Notes: a model not told the origin generated them from the sequence alone. DNA of 64,000 bases from Paracoccaceae bacterium (GCA_019911965.1 JAIOJF010000031.1:1-64000), one strand, 5' to 3'; counted from the first letter of the stretch, positions 26,804 through 35,888 are shown. Made by a program: numbers and translations.

Positions 26804-27218
26804 TGTCTTGCCCTGCCTGTTCACTGGTCTTCTCCTTGATTGCAGCCACGATTTCGGCCAGCGACGACGAGGTGTTGTAGATCGCATCCACCCCGATTTC
26901 GCGCAACGCCGCATGGTCGGCTGCGGGAATATTGCCGCCGACCACCCACAGCCGATCCGTCAACTGGTAGGCGTCGATCAGCCCTTTCAGCCTTTCGCAG
27001 ATCGGCATGTGCGAGCCTGACAGGATCGACAGCGCGATCACATCGGCATCGAAATCCCGTGCTGCGTTCACGATATCCTCGCCGCTTTGCCTGAGGCCGG
27101 TATAGCGCACGTCGAACCCGGCATCTATCAGCGCACGCGCCACCACCTTGGCCCCGACATCGTGGCCGTCCAGCCCCGGCTTGGCCAGCAGAATACGGAT
27201 CTTGCGGGTCTTGCTCAC
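26796..27218 (-). CDS. acyl-CoA mutase small subunit, cobalamin-binding
   Basis: A 140-residue B12-binding domain with the base-off/His-on signature DGHDVG (the histidine ligates cobalt), SILSGSH and VVGGNIP. The start is GTG at 27218, supported by AAGGGAG upstream; its bases overlap the acyl-CoA dehydrogenase stop (GTGA). With the large subunit it forms a two-chain mutase like isobutyryl-CoA mutase or archaeal methylmalonyl-CoA mutase, whereas the usual proteobacterial methylmalonyl- and ethylmalonyl-CoA mutases are single chains. Confidence 0.9.
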   Translation of the reverse strand: MSKTRKIRILLAKPGLDGHDVGAKVVARALIDAGFDVRYTGLRQSGEDIVNAARDFDADVIALSILSGSHMPICERLKGLIDAYQLTDRLWVVGGNIPAADHAALREIGVDAIYNTSSSLAEIVAAIKEKTSEQAGQDNG

Positions 27219-28345
27219 GATCTCAGCTCCCTTGCGATACTCAGTTTCAGCAACTCGCTGGTGCCGCCGCCGATCAGGGTGAAGCGGATATCGCGCAAGT
27301 ACCGCTGCACCGGAAATTCCATCGCGTATCCATACGAGGCCAGAATGCGCGCCGCCTTCTCGCAGACATCCGCCGCCAGTTCCGAGGCATTCAGTTTCGC
27401 CATCGCCGCCTCCTTGGCATGCGGGCGGTCATTGTCCTTCAGCCAGGCGGCATAGGCGACCAGATGGCTGGCGGCTGCCATATCGGTGGCCATTTCCGCC
27501 AGTTTCAACTGGATCGCCTGGAAATGGCTGATCGGCTTGCCGAACTGCACCCGCTCGCCCGCATAGCGGATCGCCTCGGCCAGGGCCGCCTTGCCGCCGC
27601 CCAGAGCCATCGCGCCGGTGATGATGCGGATTTCCGCCAAGAGCTTGTGCAAATGCACTTCGCCCTCGCCTTCCGCGCTCAGGCGGTGGCTGTCCGGCAC
27701 GAAGCAATCGGAAAACGCCACCTCCGAGGTCGGCAGCGCCCAGACCCCCATCTTGTCGATCGCGCGACCGATCTGCAGGCCCGCAAAATCGCGTTCGACC
27801 AGGAAGATGGTGATCTTCTGATCCTCGCCGGCCTTGGCGAAAACCGTGAAGAAATCCGCCAGCGGTGCGGCTGTCACCCACATTTTCTGGCCGTTCAGCA
27901 GATAGCCGCCTTTGGTCCTTTTCGCGCTGGTGGACATCGCACCAAGGTTTGATCCGGCATCGGGTTCGGTCATGCAGATCGCGCCGATCTTGTCGCCGTT
28001 CAGGGCCGGGGCGAACAGGCGGGTCTTGATATCGGCATTGCCCAGCATCTGCAAGAACCGCGTGCCCATCAGCGATTGCATGGCGATGCAGCCGGCCACC
28101 GACATGGAGCCGCGCGCGACCTCCTCCAGTGCCAGACAAAAGGTTACCAGATCGGCCCCTGATCCGCCGTCTTCCTCGGGGTAACGCATGCCGGCAAAGC
28201 CCAGCGCACATAATTCGCGCACCAGATTGCGGGGATAGTCATGCGCCTCGTCCAGCGCCGCCGCCACCGGGGCAATGCGCTCGTCGGAGAACCGCGCGAA
28301 GGTATCGCGCACCGCCTGTTGTTCATCGCTGAGGGTGAAGTCCAT
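27215..28345 (-). CDS. acyl-CoA dehydrogenase
   Basis: A 376-residue flavoenzyme with the two family signatures: ICMTEPDAGSNLG with GQKMWVTAAP for FAD, and the C-terminal helix ending ASYGYAMEFPVQRYLRD. RVQFGKPISHFQ is typical. At the position of the catalytic glutamate of short- and medium-chain enzymes (IYEGTS) it has IGGGTS (Gly360). The isovaleryl-type alternative glutamate beside LERLV aligns with EIRII, offset by one residue. It may therefore use a different base or do something other than simple desaturation. ATG 28345 (MDFTLSDEQ) is the normal start. It lies between HyuB and the mutase genes. Confidence 0.9.
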   Translation of the reverse strand: MDFTLSDEQQAVRDTFARFSDERIAPVAAALDEAHDYPRNLVRELCALGFAGMRYPEEDGGSGADLVTFCLALEEVARGSMSVAGCIAMQSLMGTRFLQMLGNADIKTRLFAPALNGDKIGAICMTEPDAGSNLGAMSTSAKRTKGGYLLNGQKMWVTAAPLADFFTVFAKAGEDQKITIFLVERDFAGLQIGRAIDKMGVWALPTSEVAFSDCFVPDSHRLSAEGEGEVHLHKLLAEIRIITGAMALGGGKAALAEAIRYAGERVQFGKPISHFQAIQLKLAEMATDMAAASHLVAYAAWLKDNDRPHAKEAAMAKLNASELAADVCEKAARILASYGYAMEFPVQRYLRDIRFTLIGGGTSELLKLSIARELRS

Positions 28346-28358
28346 CTGTTTGCGCCCG

Positions 28359-30035
28359 TCAGTCTTCCAGGCCGTAGACATCATGCGCGGCCTGCGCTGA
28401 AATCACGCCGTTCCGGACCTCGCGGCGAAGCTGGGCACGGTCGCGCTTCTTCGGATCGCCGTAACCGCCGCCGCCACCGGCAAACTGGTGGTAATGCGTG
28501 CCTTTGGGCACGCCAGTAATAAGGTCCTTGTTATGCGGCACAAGTTTCGTGCCATCGGGATAGGTCAGCGTGATCGAATTCAACGTCCCGTCACCACCGC
28601 CGAACAACCCGAAGGCCGGTTCGAAATCGCCATCCCCGAAGGTGACAAACTGGGTGTCCTCGCTGCCGATGATGAACTCGGTCTCCACCCCGAGGCCGCC
28701 GCGCCATTCGCCGGCACCGGCAGAGTCGCGGATATATTCGTGCTTTTTCAGCAGATGCGGGGTTTGCTGTTCGAACATCTCGTAATCCTGATCCAGCAAC
28801 CCGCCCGAGGCATCAATCATGCCGATATGATCATAGCCATCGGTGCCCAGCATCGCGCCCGAGCCACCCTTCAGCCCCATGAAGCCGATATCGACATATT
28901 TGTCGCCTTTTTCGGCGTCGATCCCGGTGGTCAGCGAACACAGAAGGTTGTTCCACCCTGCCGTCACCCGATCCGGGATCACCGGCGCAAGGGCGCGGAT
29001 GATCGCATCGGCATTGGGCGGGCACAGATGGTTGCCGAAGGTCGTGGCCTTTGGATAGGAGGCATTAAGCACCGTACCCTCGGGAATGATCATGCGGATC
29101 GGCTGGATCATGCCCTCGTTATGGGGGATGTCCGGGTTGACCATCTGCAGGAAGGTCAGGATCGTTGCCGAGGCGCTGGAGGTATAGGTGCCGTTCACGA
29201 AGCCGTCGGTCTGGGCATCGGTGCCGGTGTAATCGAAGGTAATGTTCTTGTCTTCGACCGTGATCGTCACGCGGATGGTGAAGCGGCTGCCTTCGTGGTG
29301 GCCGTCAAAGTAGATCTCGCCCTCGCCCTTGTAGACACCGTTGGGAACGCTGGCGATTTCGGCTTCCATCATCCGGCGCGAAGCGTTGAACAATTCCGCC
29401 TTGTGTGCGTTGAAACTGTCGATGCCGTATTTCGCCAGCAATTCCTGCACCCGGCGTTCGCCCACCGTGCAGGCCCCCATCTGGGCCTTCATGTCATGTT
29501 CGACAATCTCCAGCCGGATATTGGCAAAAATCAGGCTCCACACATCGCGGCGGCGCTTGCCGCGCTCGTAAACCTTGACCGGCGGAATGCGCAACGCCTC
29601 CTGCCAAACCTCCTTGGCTTGCGGGTTGTACCCACCCGGCACATTGCCGCCGATATCGGCCTGATGGCCCTTCACCGCCGCCCAGGCCACCAGCTCGCCG
29701 TCAAAGAAGATCGGCTTGAACACCGCAACGTCGTTGTTCTGATTGCCCATCGAGAAGACATCGTTGTGGAAGATCACGTCGCCGGGGTGAATGTCGTCGC
29801 CGTAAAATTCGATGATGTAACGGCAGACCGGCGCCAACGAGAACGCCAGGATAGGCAGGTTTTCCGTCTGCTCCAGCATGTTGCCGTCTTTGTCATAAAG
29901 GCCGGTCACGAAATCCTTGGCCTCGCACAGGATCGGCGAGCGTGCGGATTTCTCGACCGAGATGCTCATCTCGTCGGTGATCGACTTGAAGGTACGGGCG
30001 TAAACTGACAACAGGATCGGGTCGATCTGGGTCAT
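28359..30035 (-). CDS. hydantoinase B/oxoprolinase-family subunit (HyuB-type, copy 1)
   Basis: A 558-residue subunit of the ATP-dependent hydantoinase/oxoprolinase/acetone-carboxylase superfamily. Family features are the HNDVFSMGNQNNDVAVFKP loop, the KGHQADIGGNVPGG histidine-aspartate metal-site segment, the mid-domain GTYTSSASA and the end FAGGGGGYGDPKKRD. It works with the HyuA-type ATPase encoded just upstream (ATGA overlap). Two roles are known in the family: ATP-driven opening of a lactam or imide ring, and carboxylation of ketones. The neighbouring ligase and thiolase genes resemble the ketone-carboxylation layout; the Mo hydroxylase would fit lactam chemistry. Confidence 0.87.
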   Translation of the reverse strand: MTQIDPILLSVYARTFKSITDEMSISVEKSARSPILCEAKDFVTGLYDKDGNMLEQTENLPILAFSLAPVCRYIIEFYGDDIHPGDVIFHNDVFSMGNQNNDVAVFKPIFFDGELVAWAAVKGHQADIGGNVPGGYNPQAKEVWQEALRIPPVKVYERGKRRRDVWSLIFANIRLEIVEHDMKAQMGACTVGERRVQELLAKYGIDSFNAHKAELFNASRRMMEAEIASVPNGVYKGEGEIYFDGHHEGSRFTIRVTITVEDKNITFDYTGTDAQTDGFVNGTYTSSASATILTFLQMVNPDIPHNEGMIQPIRMIIPEGTVLNASYPKATTFGNHLCPPNADAIIRALAPVIPDRVTAGWNNLLCSLTTGIDAEKGDKYVDIGFMGLKGGSGAMLGTDGYDHIGMIDASGGLLDQDYEMFEQQTPHLLKKHEYIRDSAGAGEWRGGLGVETEFIIGSEDTQFVTFGDGDFEPAFGLFGGGDGTLNSITLTYPDGTKLVPHNKDLITGVPKGTHYHQFAGGGGGYGDPKKRDRAQLRREVRNGVISAQAAHDVYGLED

Positions 30036-32149
30036 GATCTCGGCTCCTCAAGAGCGGTGGCGACAAGGCTTTCCTGCCCCTTGCGATAGATGGCAAACGA
30101 ACCGAACCGGTCGCAGACGCAAGAATATTCGCGTGAGACGAAAATCGCGGTGGTCGCTTCCTCGATCATTGCCGGGCCGTCGATCCGGTTGCCATGCACA
30201 ATCATGTGGCCATCATAGACCGGAACGTCGCTGAACGCATTGTCTTCGGGCACGTAGACGGATCGCTTCCCCTTGATCGCGCCGCTGGCATCCGCACCCG
30301 CCCGTTTTTCCTCGGGCAGGGGCGGCTTGTCGGTGCGTCCCAGCGCCTGCACGCGGACATTGATGATCTCGACCGCGGCGTCGATATCGTCCAGCGAGTA
30401 GCCGTAGAGCCGGTTATGCTCGGCATGGAAGGCGGCGGTGATCGCGGCGGCATTCGCGGCGGTGAAATCGGCGTCGGAGACCTCGAACGAAACCTCGTGA
30501 TATTGCTTGAGATAGCGGCAGTCGAACTTGACGGTGAATTCCTGCGCCTTTGGTTTGATCCCTTCCGAGGTCAGCAAGTCGCCGCCTTCGGCCTTCATCG
30601 CATCGACCAGCCGCGTCAGGGCCGGCCAGTCGATGGCGTCCATCGGCGAGACGAAGGTGCGCACGAAATCATGCTTCAGATCGCTCATCAACATGCCGAC
30701 GGCGCAGAGGATCGAGGATGACCGCGGTACGATCTGCAATGGGATGCCAAGCTCATCAGCAATCAGGCAGGAATGGATCGGCCCGGCACCGCCAGCCACC
30801 ACCATCGGAAATTCGCGCGGATCAAAGCCGCGCTTGATGGTGATCTCGCGCACGCCCTGCGCCATGTTGTTGCAGATGACGCGGTACATGCCGGCAGCGG
30901 CGGCCTCGACGCTCAGGCCCAGCGGATCGGCTACCGCCTGCTTGATCGCGGCGCGCGCGGCGTCCATATCCAGCGCCATCTTGCCACCAGCGAAGAACTC
31001 AGGGTTCAGATAGCCCAGCACCAGATTGGCATCCGTGCAGGCAGGCTTCACCCCGCCCTTGGAATAACTCGCGGGCCCCGGATCGGCCCCCGCGCTTTCC
31101 GGACCCATCCGCAGCAGGCCGCCCTCGTCGATCCAGCCGACGCTGCCGCCACCTGCCCCGATCGTGTGAATGCCCAGCATAGGCAGGGCCAGGCGGTGGC
31201 GGTCGATATAGCCTTCATTGACCATCACCGGCCCGCCATCGACCAAAGCCGCCTCGAAACTGGTGCCGCCCATATCGACCACGATGCAACTGTCCTGACC
31301 ATGCGCCCGCACAAAGCCAAGGCCCGCCCCCGGCCCCGCAGCAGGCCCCGACAAAAGCGTCAACGCGGCGGCGTTGCGGGCAACGTCCGGCGACATCACG
31401 CCGCCATTGGATTGCATGATCATCAGAACCCCGCCAAAGCCGACCTCCGCCAGCGAGGATTGCAGCCGGTCGATATAGCGGCTGAGGATCGGCCCGACAT
31501 AGGAATTGAGCGCGGTCGTGCTGATGCGTTCGTAAAAACGTATGGTCGGCAAAAGATCGCTGGAGACCGTCAGGTAAGCCCCCGGCATTTCCTGGCGAAC
31601 GATCTCGGCGGCCTGGCGTTCGTGGTCGGGATTGGCGAAAGAGTTCATGAAGCAGATCGAAACCGCCTCCACCCCTTCGGCGCGGAAATCGTCAATCGCG
31701 TCTTTCACATCATCCAGGTTCAGCGGCTCCACCTGCCGGCCGCGCCGATCCAGCCGCCCGCCGATCCCCTTGCGCAGATAGCGCGGCACCAGCGGCACGA
31801 CATTGGTGAAATGGTTGTTGTATTGTTCCTCGCGGATGCCACGACGCATTTCCAGCGCGTCGCGCAGGCCTTCCGTCGTCAGCAAGCCGGATTTCGCTCC
31901 GCGCCGTGTCAGCGTGGCATTGGTGGTCACGGTCGTGCCGTGCACGATGGTGTCAATCGAGGCGGCGAAATCGTGCAGGCTGAGGGGCGGATCGAGGGAG
32001 GCGGCGATTTCCGCCATCCCGTTCACCACCGCAATCGACGGGTCTTCCGGCGTTGACAGGGTCTTGTGGATGCGCGGTGCCTCGCCCTCGCCGACATAAT
32101 AGAAATCGGTAAAGGTGCCGCCTACATCAATGCCGATCTTGCTGCTCAT
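30032..32149 (-). CDS. hydantoinase A/oxoprolinase-family ATPase subunit (HyuA-type, copy 1)
   Basis: A 705-residue ATP-binding subunit. GIDVGGTFTDFYYV is the N-terminal phosphate loop, IVHGTTVTTNATL and LLTTEGLRDALEMRRG follow, IVVDMGGTSFEAALV is the second nucleotide segment, and GAGGGSVGWID...GPESAGADPGPASY is the family hallmark. It phosphorylates the substrate carbonyl or the carbonate for the HyuB partner. It overlaps the AMP-ligase gene by four bases at its start and hyuB by four at its end, giving a fixed co-translated unit. The first copy is clearly diverged from the second at 40070-42178. Confidence 0.88.
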   Translation of the reverse strand: MSSKIGIDVGGTFTDFYYVGEGEAPRIHKTLSTPEDPSIAVVNGMAEIAASLDPPLSLHDFAASIDTIVHGTTVTTNATLTRRGAKSGLLTTEGLRDALEMRRGIREEQYNNHFTNVVPLVPRYLRKGIGGRLDRRGRQVEPLNLDDVKDAIDDFRAEGVEAVSICFMNSFANPDHERQAAEIVRQEMPGAYLTVSSDLLPTIRFYERISTTALNSYVGPILSRYIDRLQSSLAEVGFGGVLMIMQSNGGVMSPDVARNAAALTLLSGPAAGPGAGLGFVRAHGQDSCIVVDMGGTSFEAALVDGGPVMVNEGYIDRHRLALPMLGIHTIGAGGGSVGWIDEGGLLRMGPESAGADPGPASYSKGGVKPACTDANLVLGYLNPEFFAGGKMALDMDAARAAIKQAVADPLGLSVEAAAAGMYRVICNNMAQGVREITIKRGFDPREFPMVVAGGAGPIHSCLIADELGIPLQIVPRSSSILCAVGMLMSDLKHDFVRTFVSPMDAIDWPALTRLVDAMKAEGGDLLTSEGIKPKAQEFTVKFDCRYLKQYHEVSFEVSDADFTAANAAAITAAFHAEHNRLYGYSLDDIDAAVEIINVRVQALGRTDKPPLPEEKRAGADASGAIKGKRSVYVPEDNAFSDVPVYDGHMIVHGNRIDGPAMIEEATTAIFVSREYSCVCDRFGSFAIYRKGQESLVATALEEPRS

Positions 32150-33687
32150 GTCGCGGATATCCTTGAATTATCGCAATTGCGGGCGACCCTTTTGCGCAGG
32201 TCGTCCTTGATCACCTTGCCCATCGTGTTGCGCGGCAGCGCGTCCACGAAGATCACCTTGCGCGGATGCTTGTAGCGCGCCAGCTTGCCGTCAAGAAACG
32301 CGATCACGTTCCGGTCGGACAGGCTGCCGGCCTCGCGCGCCACCACCATCGCCACCACGATCTCGCCCCAGGCCTCGTCCGGCTGGCCGATCACGGCGAC
32401 CTCGGCAATGCCGGGATGTTCCGCCAGCAGGTTTTCCAGTTCGGCGGGATAGATATTCTCGCCACCGGATATCACCATGTCCTTCTTGCGGTCATCGACA
32501 TAGAGGAACCCGGCCGCATCCACATGCCCGACATCATCGGTGTGGAACCAGCCATCGACCAGGGCGCGCGCCGTCGCGTCGGGGTTCTGCCAATAGCCGC
32601 GCATCAGGTTTTCGCCCTTGATCAGGATTTCACCGCTTTCGCCGGGCGGCAGGTCGCGGCCCGTTTCATCGACGATGCGCATCCCGCAATGGATCGCCGC
32701 CAGCCCGGCCGAACCGACATGGGCGCAGGCCAGATCAGCCGTCAGATAGGCCGCGATGGGCCCGGTTTCGGTCGAACCATACACCTGCACCACCGGCACG
32801 CCGCGCTCATGCACCCGCGTGATCAGGCCCTGCGGCACCATCGACGATCCCGTCGAGATCATCCGCAGATGGCCAAGATCGACGCTCGCCCAGCGCGGGT
32901 CGTTCAGAAGGGCGGTGATCTGCGTCGGCACCAGCACCGTCAGGTTCACCTTGTCACGCTCCAGCGACCGGAAGGTCGCGTCCACATCGAATTTCGCGTG
33001 CAGCACCAGCAACCCGCCCGACCGCAGCGTCGGCAGCGACAGGATATTCATGCCGCCGACATGGAACATCGGCAGCGTGTTCAGCACGACATCGGATGCG
33101 GTCATCGTGTGCATATGTATGCTGTTGACCGCATTGACAAAAATCGCGTGCTGGTCCAGCAGAACACCCTTCGGCTTGCCCGTCGTGCCCGAGGTATAGC
33201 TGATCAGAACCGCGTCCGTCGGCCCGCCGACGCCCTCCGCCTCCTGCACCGGCCTAGCCTTTTTCGCCAGTTGATCCAGGCTGCCCGCTCCCACCTCCAC
33301 GGCACCAGCGCCGATCAGGGTCAGGTCCAGACCCTCCGCAGCCTTCGCCCCTTTTTCGGCATATCCCGGGCCGGTCGCCAGTACCTTCGGCGTGCAATCT
33401 TCCAGCAGGGCGCGATATTCCGCAACTTCCAGCCGCCAGTTCATCGGCACCACGATGGCACCGAGCCGCGCACAGGCGAACAGCAACACCACCAGATCGG
33501 AATGATTGAGGCCCAGCCAGGCAACCCTGTCGCCGCGCCCGACCTTCAGGTCCTGGCGCAGCACACCGGAAACCTCGCCGATCCGCCGGGCCAGATTGCG
33601 ATATGTCAGATCAGCGCCCTCGAACCGGATGGCGGTCTTGTCAGGGCTGAACCCGGCATGACGTTCTATCCAGACCGAGATATCCAT
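32146..33687 (-). CDS. AMP-forming acyl-CoA synthetase/ligase
   Basis: A 513-residue member of the ANL superfamily. P-loop ISYTSGTTGKPKGV, the A5 motif VYGSTETGP, the A7 GWFHTDDVGHVDAAGFLYVDDRKKD and the A10 lysine in NTMGKVIKDDLRK are all present. It activates a carboxylic acid to its CoA ester at the cost of ATP. ATG 33687 (MDISVWIERHAG) gives the standard short start; it shares one base with the thiolase stop codon. Position between thiolase and HyuA suggests that it acts on the HyuAB product, comparable with benzoylacetate-CoA ligase in acetophenone breakdown. This pairing is inference. Confidence 0.92.
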   Translation of the reverse strand: MDISVWIERHAGFSPDKTAIRFEGADLTYRNLARRIGEVSGVLRQDLKVGRGDRVAWLGLNHSDLVVLLFACARLGAIVVPMNWRLEVAEYRALLEDCTPKVLATGPGYAEKGAKAAEGLDLTLIGAGAVEVGAGSLDQLAKKARPVQEAEGVGGPTDAVLISYTSGTTGKPKGVLLDQHAIFVNAVNSIHMHTMTASDVVLNTLPMFHVGGMNILSLPTLRSGGLLVLHAKFDVDATFRSLERDKVNLTVLVPTQITALLNDPRWASVDLGHLRMISTGSSMVPQGLITRVHERGVPVVQVYGSTETGPIAAYLTADLACAHVGSAGLAAIHCGMRIVDETGRDLPPGESGEILIKGENLMRGYWQNPDATARALVDGWFHTDDVGHVDAAGFLYVDDRKKDMVISGGENIYPAELENLLAEHPGIAEVAVIGQPDEAWGEIVVAMVVAREAGSLSDRNVIAFLDGKLARYKHPRKVIFVDALPRNTMGKVIKDDLRKRVARNCDNSRISAT

Positions 33688-34892
33688 CAGCCATCGCTCA
33701 CGTTGATCACCACGGCCATCGACGTATCGCCCGCGGCGCAGCCCTCGAACAATCCATTGCCACCGCCGCGCAGCGCCAGTTCCTCGATCAGCTCGATGAT
33801 CGAGCGCATGCCCGTCGGCCCTTGCGGATGCCCCCAGATCAGCGAGCAACCGTAATTGTTCATCCTGTTCGCATCGGCCCCGGTTTCGCGGGCGAACAGG
33901 ATGTCGTTCAGCGCGAAGGGATTGTGCGAATTGATCGCGTCCATGTCGGCAATTCCCAGTCCGGCCTGTTTCAGCGCGGCGCGGGCGGCGGGGATGGTGG
34001 CTTCAGGCATGTAGGCCGCATCGGCCCGACCCGAGCCGAAGCCCAGGATACGCACCCGGATTTTCGGATTGGCGCTCATCTCGCGGGCGCGATCGGCGGA
34101 GGCCACGATGATCGCGGCATTGCCGTCGGCGGGATGGGTCTGGCCGCCGAATGTCACGGTGCCATCTTTCAGAACCGGCTTCAGCCTCGCCAGCCCTTCG
34201 GCGGTGGATAGCGTAACGCCTTCATCGCCATCCAGAACCATCGCCGTCTTGCGGAAATTCGGCGTGGGCACCTCCATCGGCGAGACCATGTAGCGGCGCT
34301 GAAACGCCCGGTCATCGGCCAGGGCGGCGCGGTATTGTTCGGTCCGGCGCAGGACCAGTTCATGCTGTTCCTCGGTGCCGATCCCGTGTTTCGCGGCGAC
34401 GTTTTCAGCCGTAGTCACCATCGCGTGGCCGCCATTGGGATCGCAGGAAAAATTGTCCATCACCCAGTTTTCATGGGCACCCAGGCCGCCGGGTCCAGCC
34501 GGATTGGGATAATAGATATGCGGGCCGTTCGAGGTCCGGTCGCAGGCTACCAGCAGGGCGGCATCGGTCTGGCCGACCTCGATTTCCTGCGCGCCGGTCA
34601 GAAGACACCGCACCGAGGTGGCACAGGCCTGACCGATCGCCGGGCCGGTTGCGTCCCTGGCCCCGATCAGGGCTGCAAGCCAGGGGAAGCCGTAGAACGA
34701 ATGCTTCTGCGGCACGCTGATGCCAAGCACGCCGAAATCGAAACAGCCGGGATCAATGCCGCGGCGGTCCAGTTCGCCCTTGGCGACATGCGCCGCCAGT
34801 TCGACCGAATGCAGGTTGGCCAGCGCCCCCTGCCATCGGGCGAACGGGGTGCTCCAGTAAGCTCCGTAAGGAATTTCCGCGAGATATGCCAT
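33687..34892 (-). CDS. thiolase-family protein (SCP-2/acetyl-CoA acetyltransferase-like)
   Basis: A 401-residue thiolase-fold protein. The nucleophilic Cys is in GQACATSVRCL, the histidine in NSHNPFALNDI and the second Cys in EGCAAGDTSMAV. The HNPFA and CAAGD forms differ from NEAFA and CGGGxG of degradative thiolases and place it with the SCP-x/thiolase-like group that includes enzymes cleaving unusual beta-keto or beta-hydroxy acyl-CoAs. ATG 34892 follows CAGGGAACTC at good spacing; a GTG six bases upstream is also possible. Gap to the MaoC gene is 27 bases. Confidence 0.85.
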   Translation of the reverse strand: MAYLAEIPYGAYWSTPFARWQGALANLHSVELAAHVAKGELDRRGIDPGCFDFGVLGISVPQKHSFYGFPWLAALIGARDATGPAIGQACATSVRCLLTGAQEIEVGQTDAALLVACDRTSNGPHIYYPNPAGPGGLGAHENWVMDNFSCDPNGGHAMVTTAENVAAKHGIGTEEQHELVLRRTEQYRAALADDRAFQRRYMVSPMEVPTPNFRKTAMVLDGDEGVTLSTAEGLARLKPVLKDGTVTFGGQTHPADGNAAIIVASADRAREMSANPKIRVRILGFGSGRADAAYMPEATIPAARAALKQAGLGIADMDAINSHNPFALNDILFARETGADANRMNNYGCSLIWGHPQGPTGMRSIIELIEELALRGGGNGLFEGCAAGDTSMAVVINVSDG

Positions 34893-34919
34893 TGCCACGA
34901 GTTCCCTGCCTTTGACGCC

Positions 34920-35342
34920 TCAATCCACCGCCACGGTTGCAGCGCCGACAAGAAGCACCGCGCCGGACTGATTCTCGGCCTTGATTTCCAGATCGACCAG
35001 CCGTTCGCCGCCTTCTTCCCGCTTGGCGGTGATGCGGCCCGAACACATGATCGTATCGCCCGGCACCGCCATCGCGGCAAAACGGTTGGAAAACTTGCGC
35101 AGCCGTTGCTGCGGGCACCAGTTCGTCAGCATCTGACCCAGCGTCGCCATCATCAGCATGCCATGCACGATGACCCCCGGCAGACCACCGGCCTGCGCCT
35201 CGGCGTCGTCCAGGTGAATCGGATTGTGATCGCCCGAGGCACCGGCAAACAGCGCCAGTTGGGTGCGGGTGATCGGGCCTTTCGACAGGCCCGGAATGTC
35301 GGTTCCGATTTCCAGATCGGCAAATTTCAAACCTTGCGCCAT
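34920..35342 (-). CDS. MaoC-like (R)-hydratase, single hotdog domain
   Basis: A 140-residue hotdog protein with the complete hydratase-2 motif: ASGDHNPIHLDDAEAQAGGLPGVIVHG, in which Asp and His form the active site. It adds water to an enoyl-CoA double bond. It follows a second, diverged hotdog gene by four bases; the pair could form a heterodimer as in steroid side-chain hydratases, where one chain keeps the catalytic residues and the other binds the acyl group. Confidence 0.88.
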   Translation of the reverse strand: MAQGLKFADLEIGTDIPGLSKGPITRTQLALFAGASGDHNPIHLDDAEAQAGGLPGVIVHGMLMMATLGQMLTNWCPQQRLRKFSNRFAAMAVPGDTIMCSGRITAKREEGGERLVDLEIKAENQSGAVLLVGAATVAVD

Positions 35343-35346
35343 GCCC

Positions 35347-35808
35347 TCACCCGTTCCGGATAACTATTACAGAGTGTAAGTCGGCCACATGAGTGCCCGC
35401 CTGATTCTCCAGCTTCATCTCGGTGACAAAGAAGATCAGCGCGCCGTTCTTCTTGTCGTAGATATCGGTCACTTTCTGCTGGCCGGTGATCGTGTCGCCC
35501 GCGCAGATATCGGCGAAATAGGTGAAACCCTGCTCGCCATGCATCGCTTTCGACTTCTCGACGCCCATGTCCTCCAGCACATTGAACGCCTGCCCGGCAT
35601 CCATCGTGATGGAATAGGCGAAGGTCGGCGGGGCAGGAATCGCCCTGTATCCTTGCTGTTTCGCGGCATCCTCATCGAAAAACACCGCATCGTCGGTGCC
35701 GATCGAGCGGGCGAACTGGGCGATTCGGCCTCTTTCCACGGCAACCGAGAATTTCGGGTACGTCTTGCCCAGAAACTCTTTGCGCAATGCGTCCATATCC
35801 GATCCCAT
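35347..35808 (-). CDS. FAS1-type MaoC N-terminal-like dehydratase partner
   Basis: A 153-residue hotdog-fold protein of the MaoC N-terminal (FAS1-like) dehydratase family. MDALRKEFLGKTYPKFSVAVERGRIAQFARSIG and the later AIPAPPTFAYSITMD are typical; the catalytic Asp-His pair of the partner motif is not apparent. ATG 35808 follows AAGGAAGAAACTGAAG. First gene of the long operon and divergent from the tetR gene, so operon control probably acts just upstream of it. Confidence 0.8.
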   Translation of the reverse strand: MGSDMDALRKEFLGKTYPKFSVAVERGRIAQFARSIGTDDAVFFDEDAAKQQGYRAIPAPPTFAYSITMDAGQAFNVLEDMGVEKSKAMHGEQGFTYFADICAGDTITGQQKVTDIYDKKNGALIFFVTEMKLENQAGTHVADLHSVIVIRNG

Positions 35809-35888
35809 CTTCAGTTTCTTCCTTGCACAATCGCCGGAACCCGGCAGCCAGCGGAACAATCCGATCACTCAGAAAACGCTATCGGGTT

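Noticed and set aside
35367-35379. Second TTACA-N3-TGTAA repeat resembling the TetR operator
   Set aside because: Spacer and flanks differ from the 35889-35904 site and it lies within the end of a coding region; probably chance.
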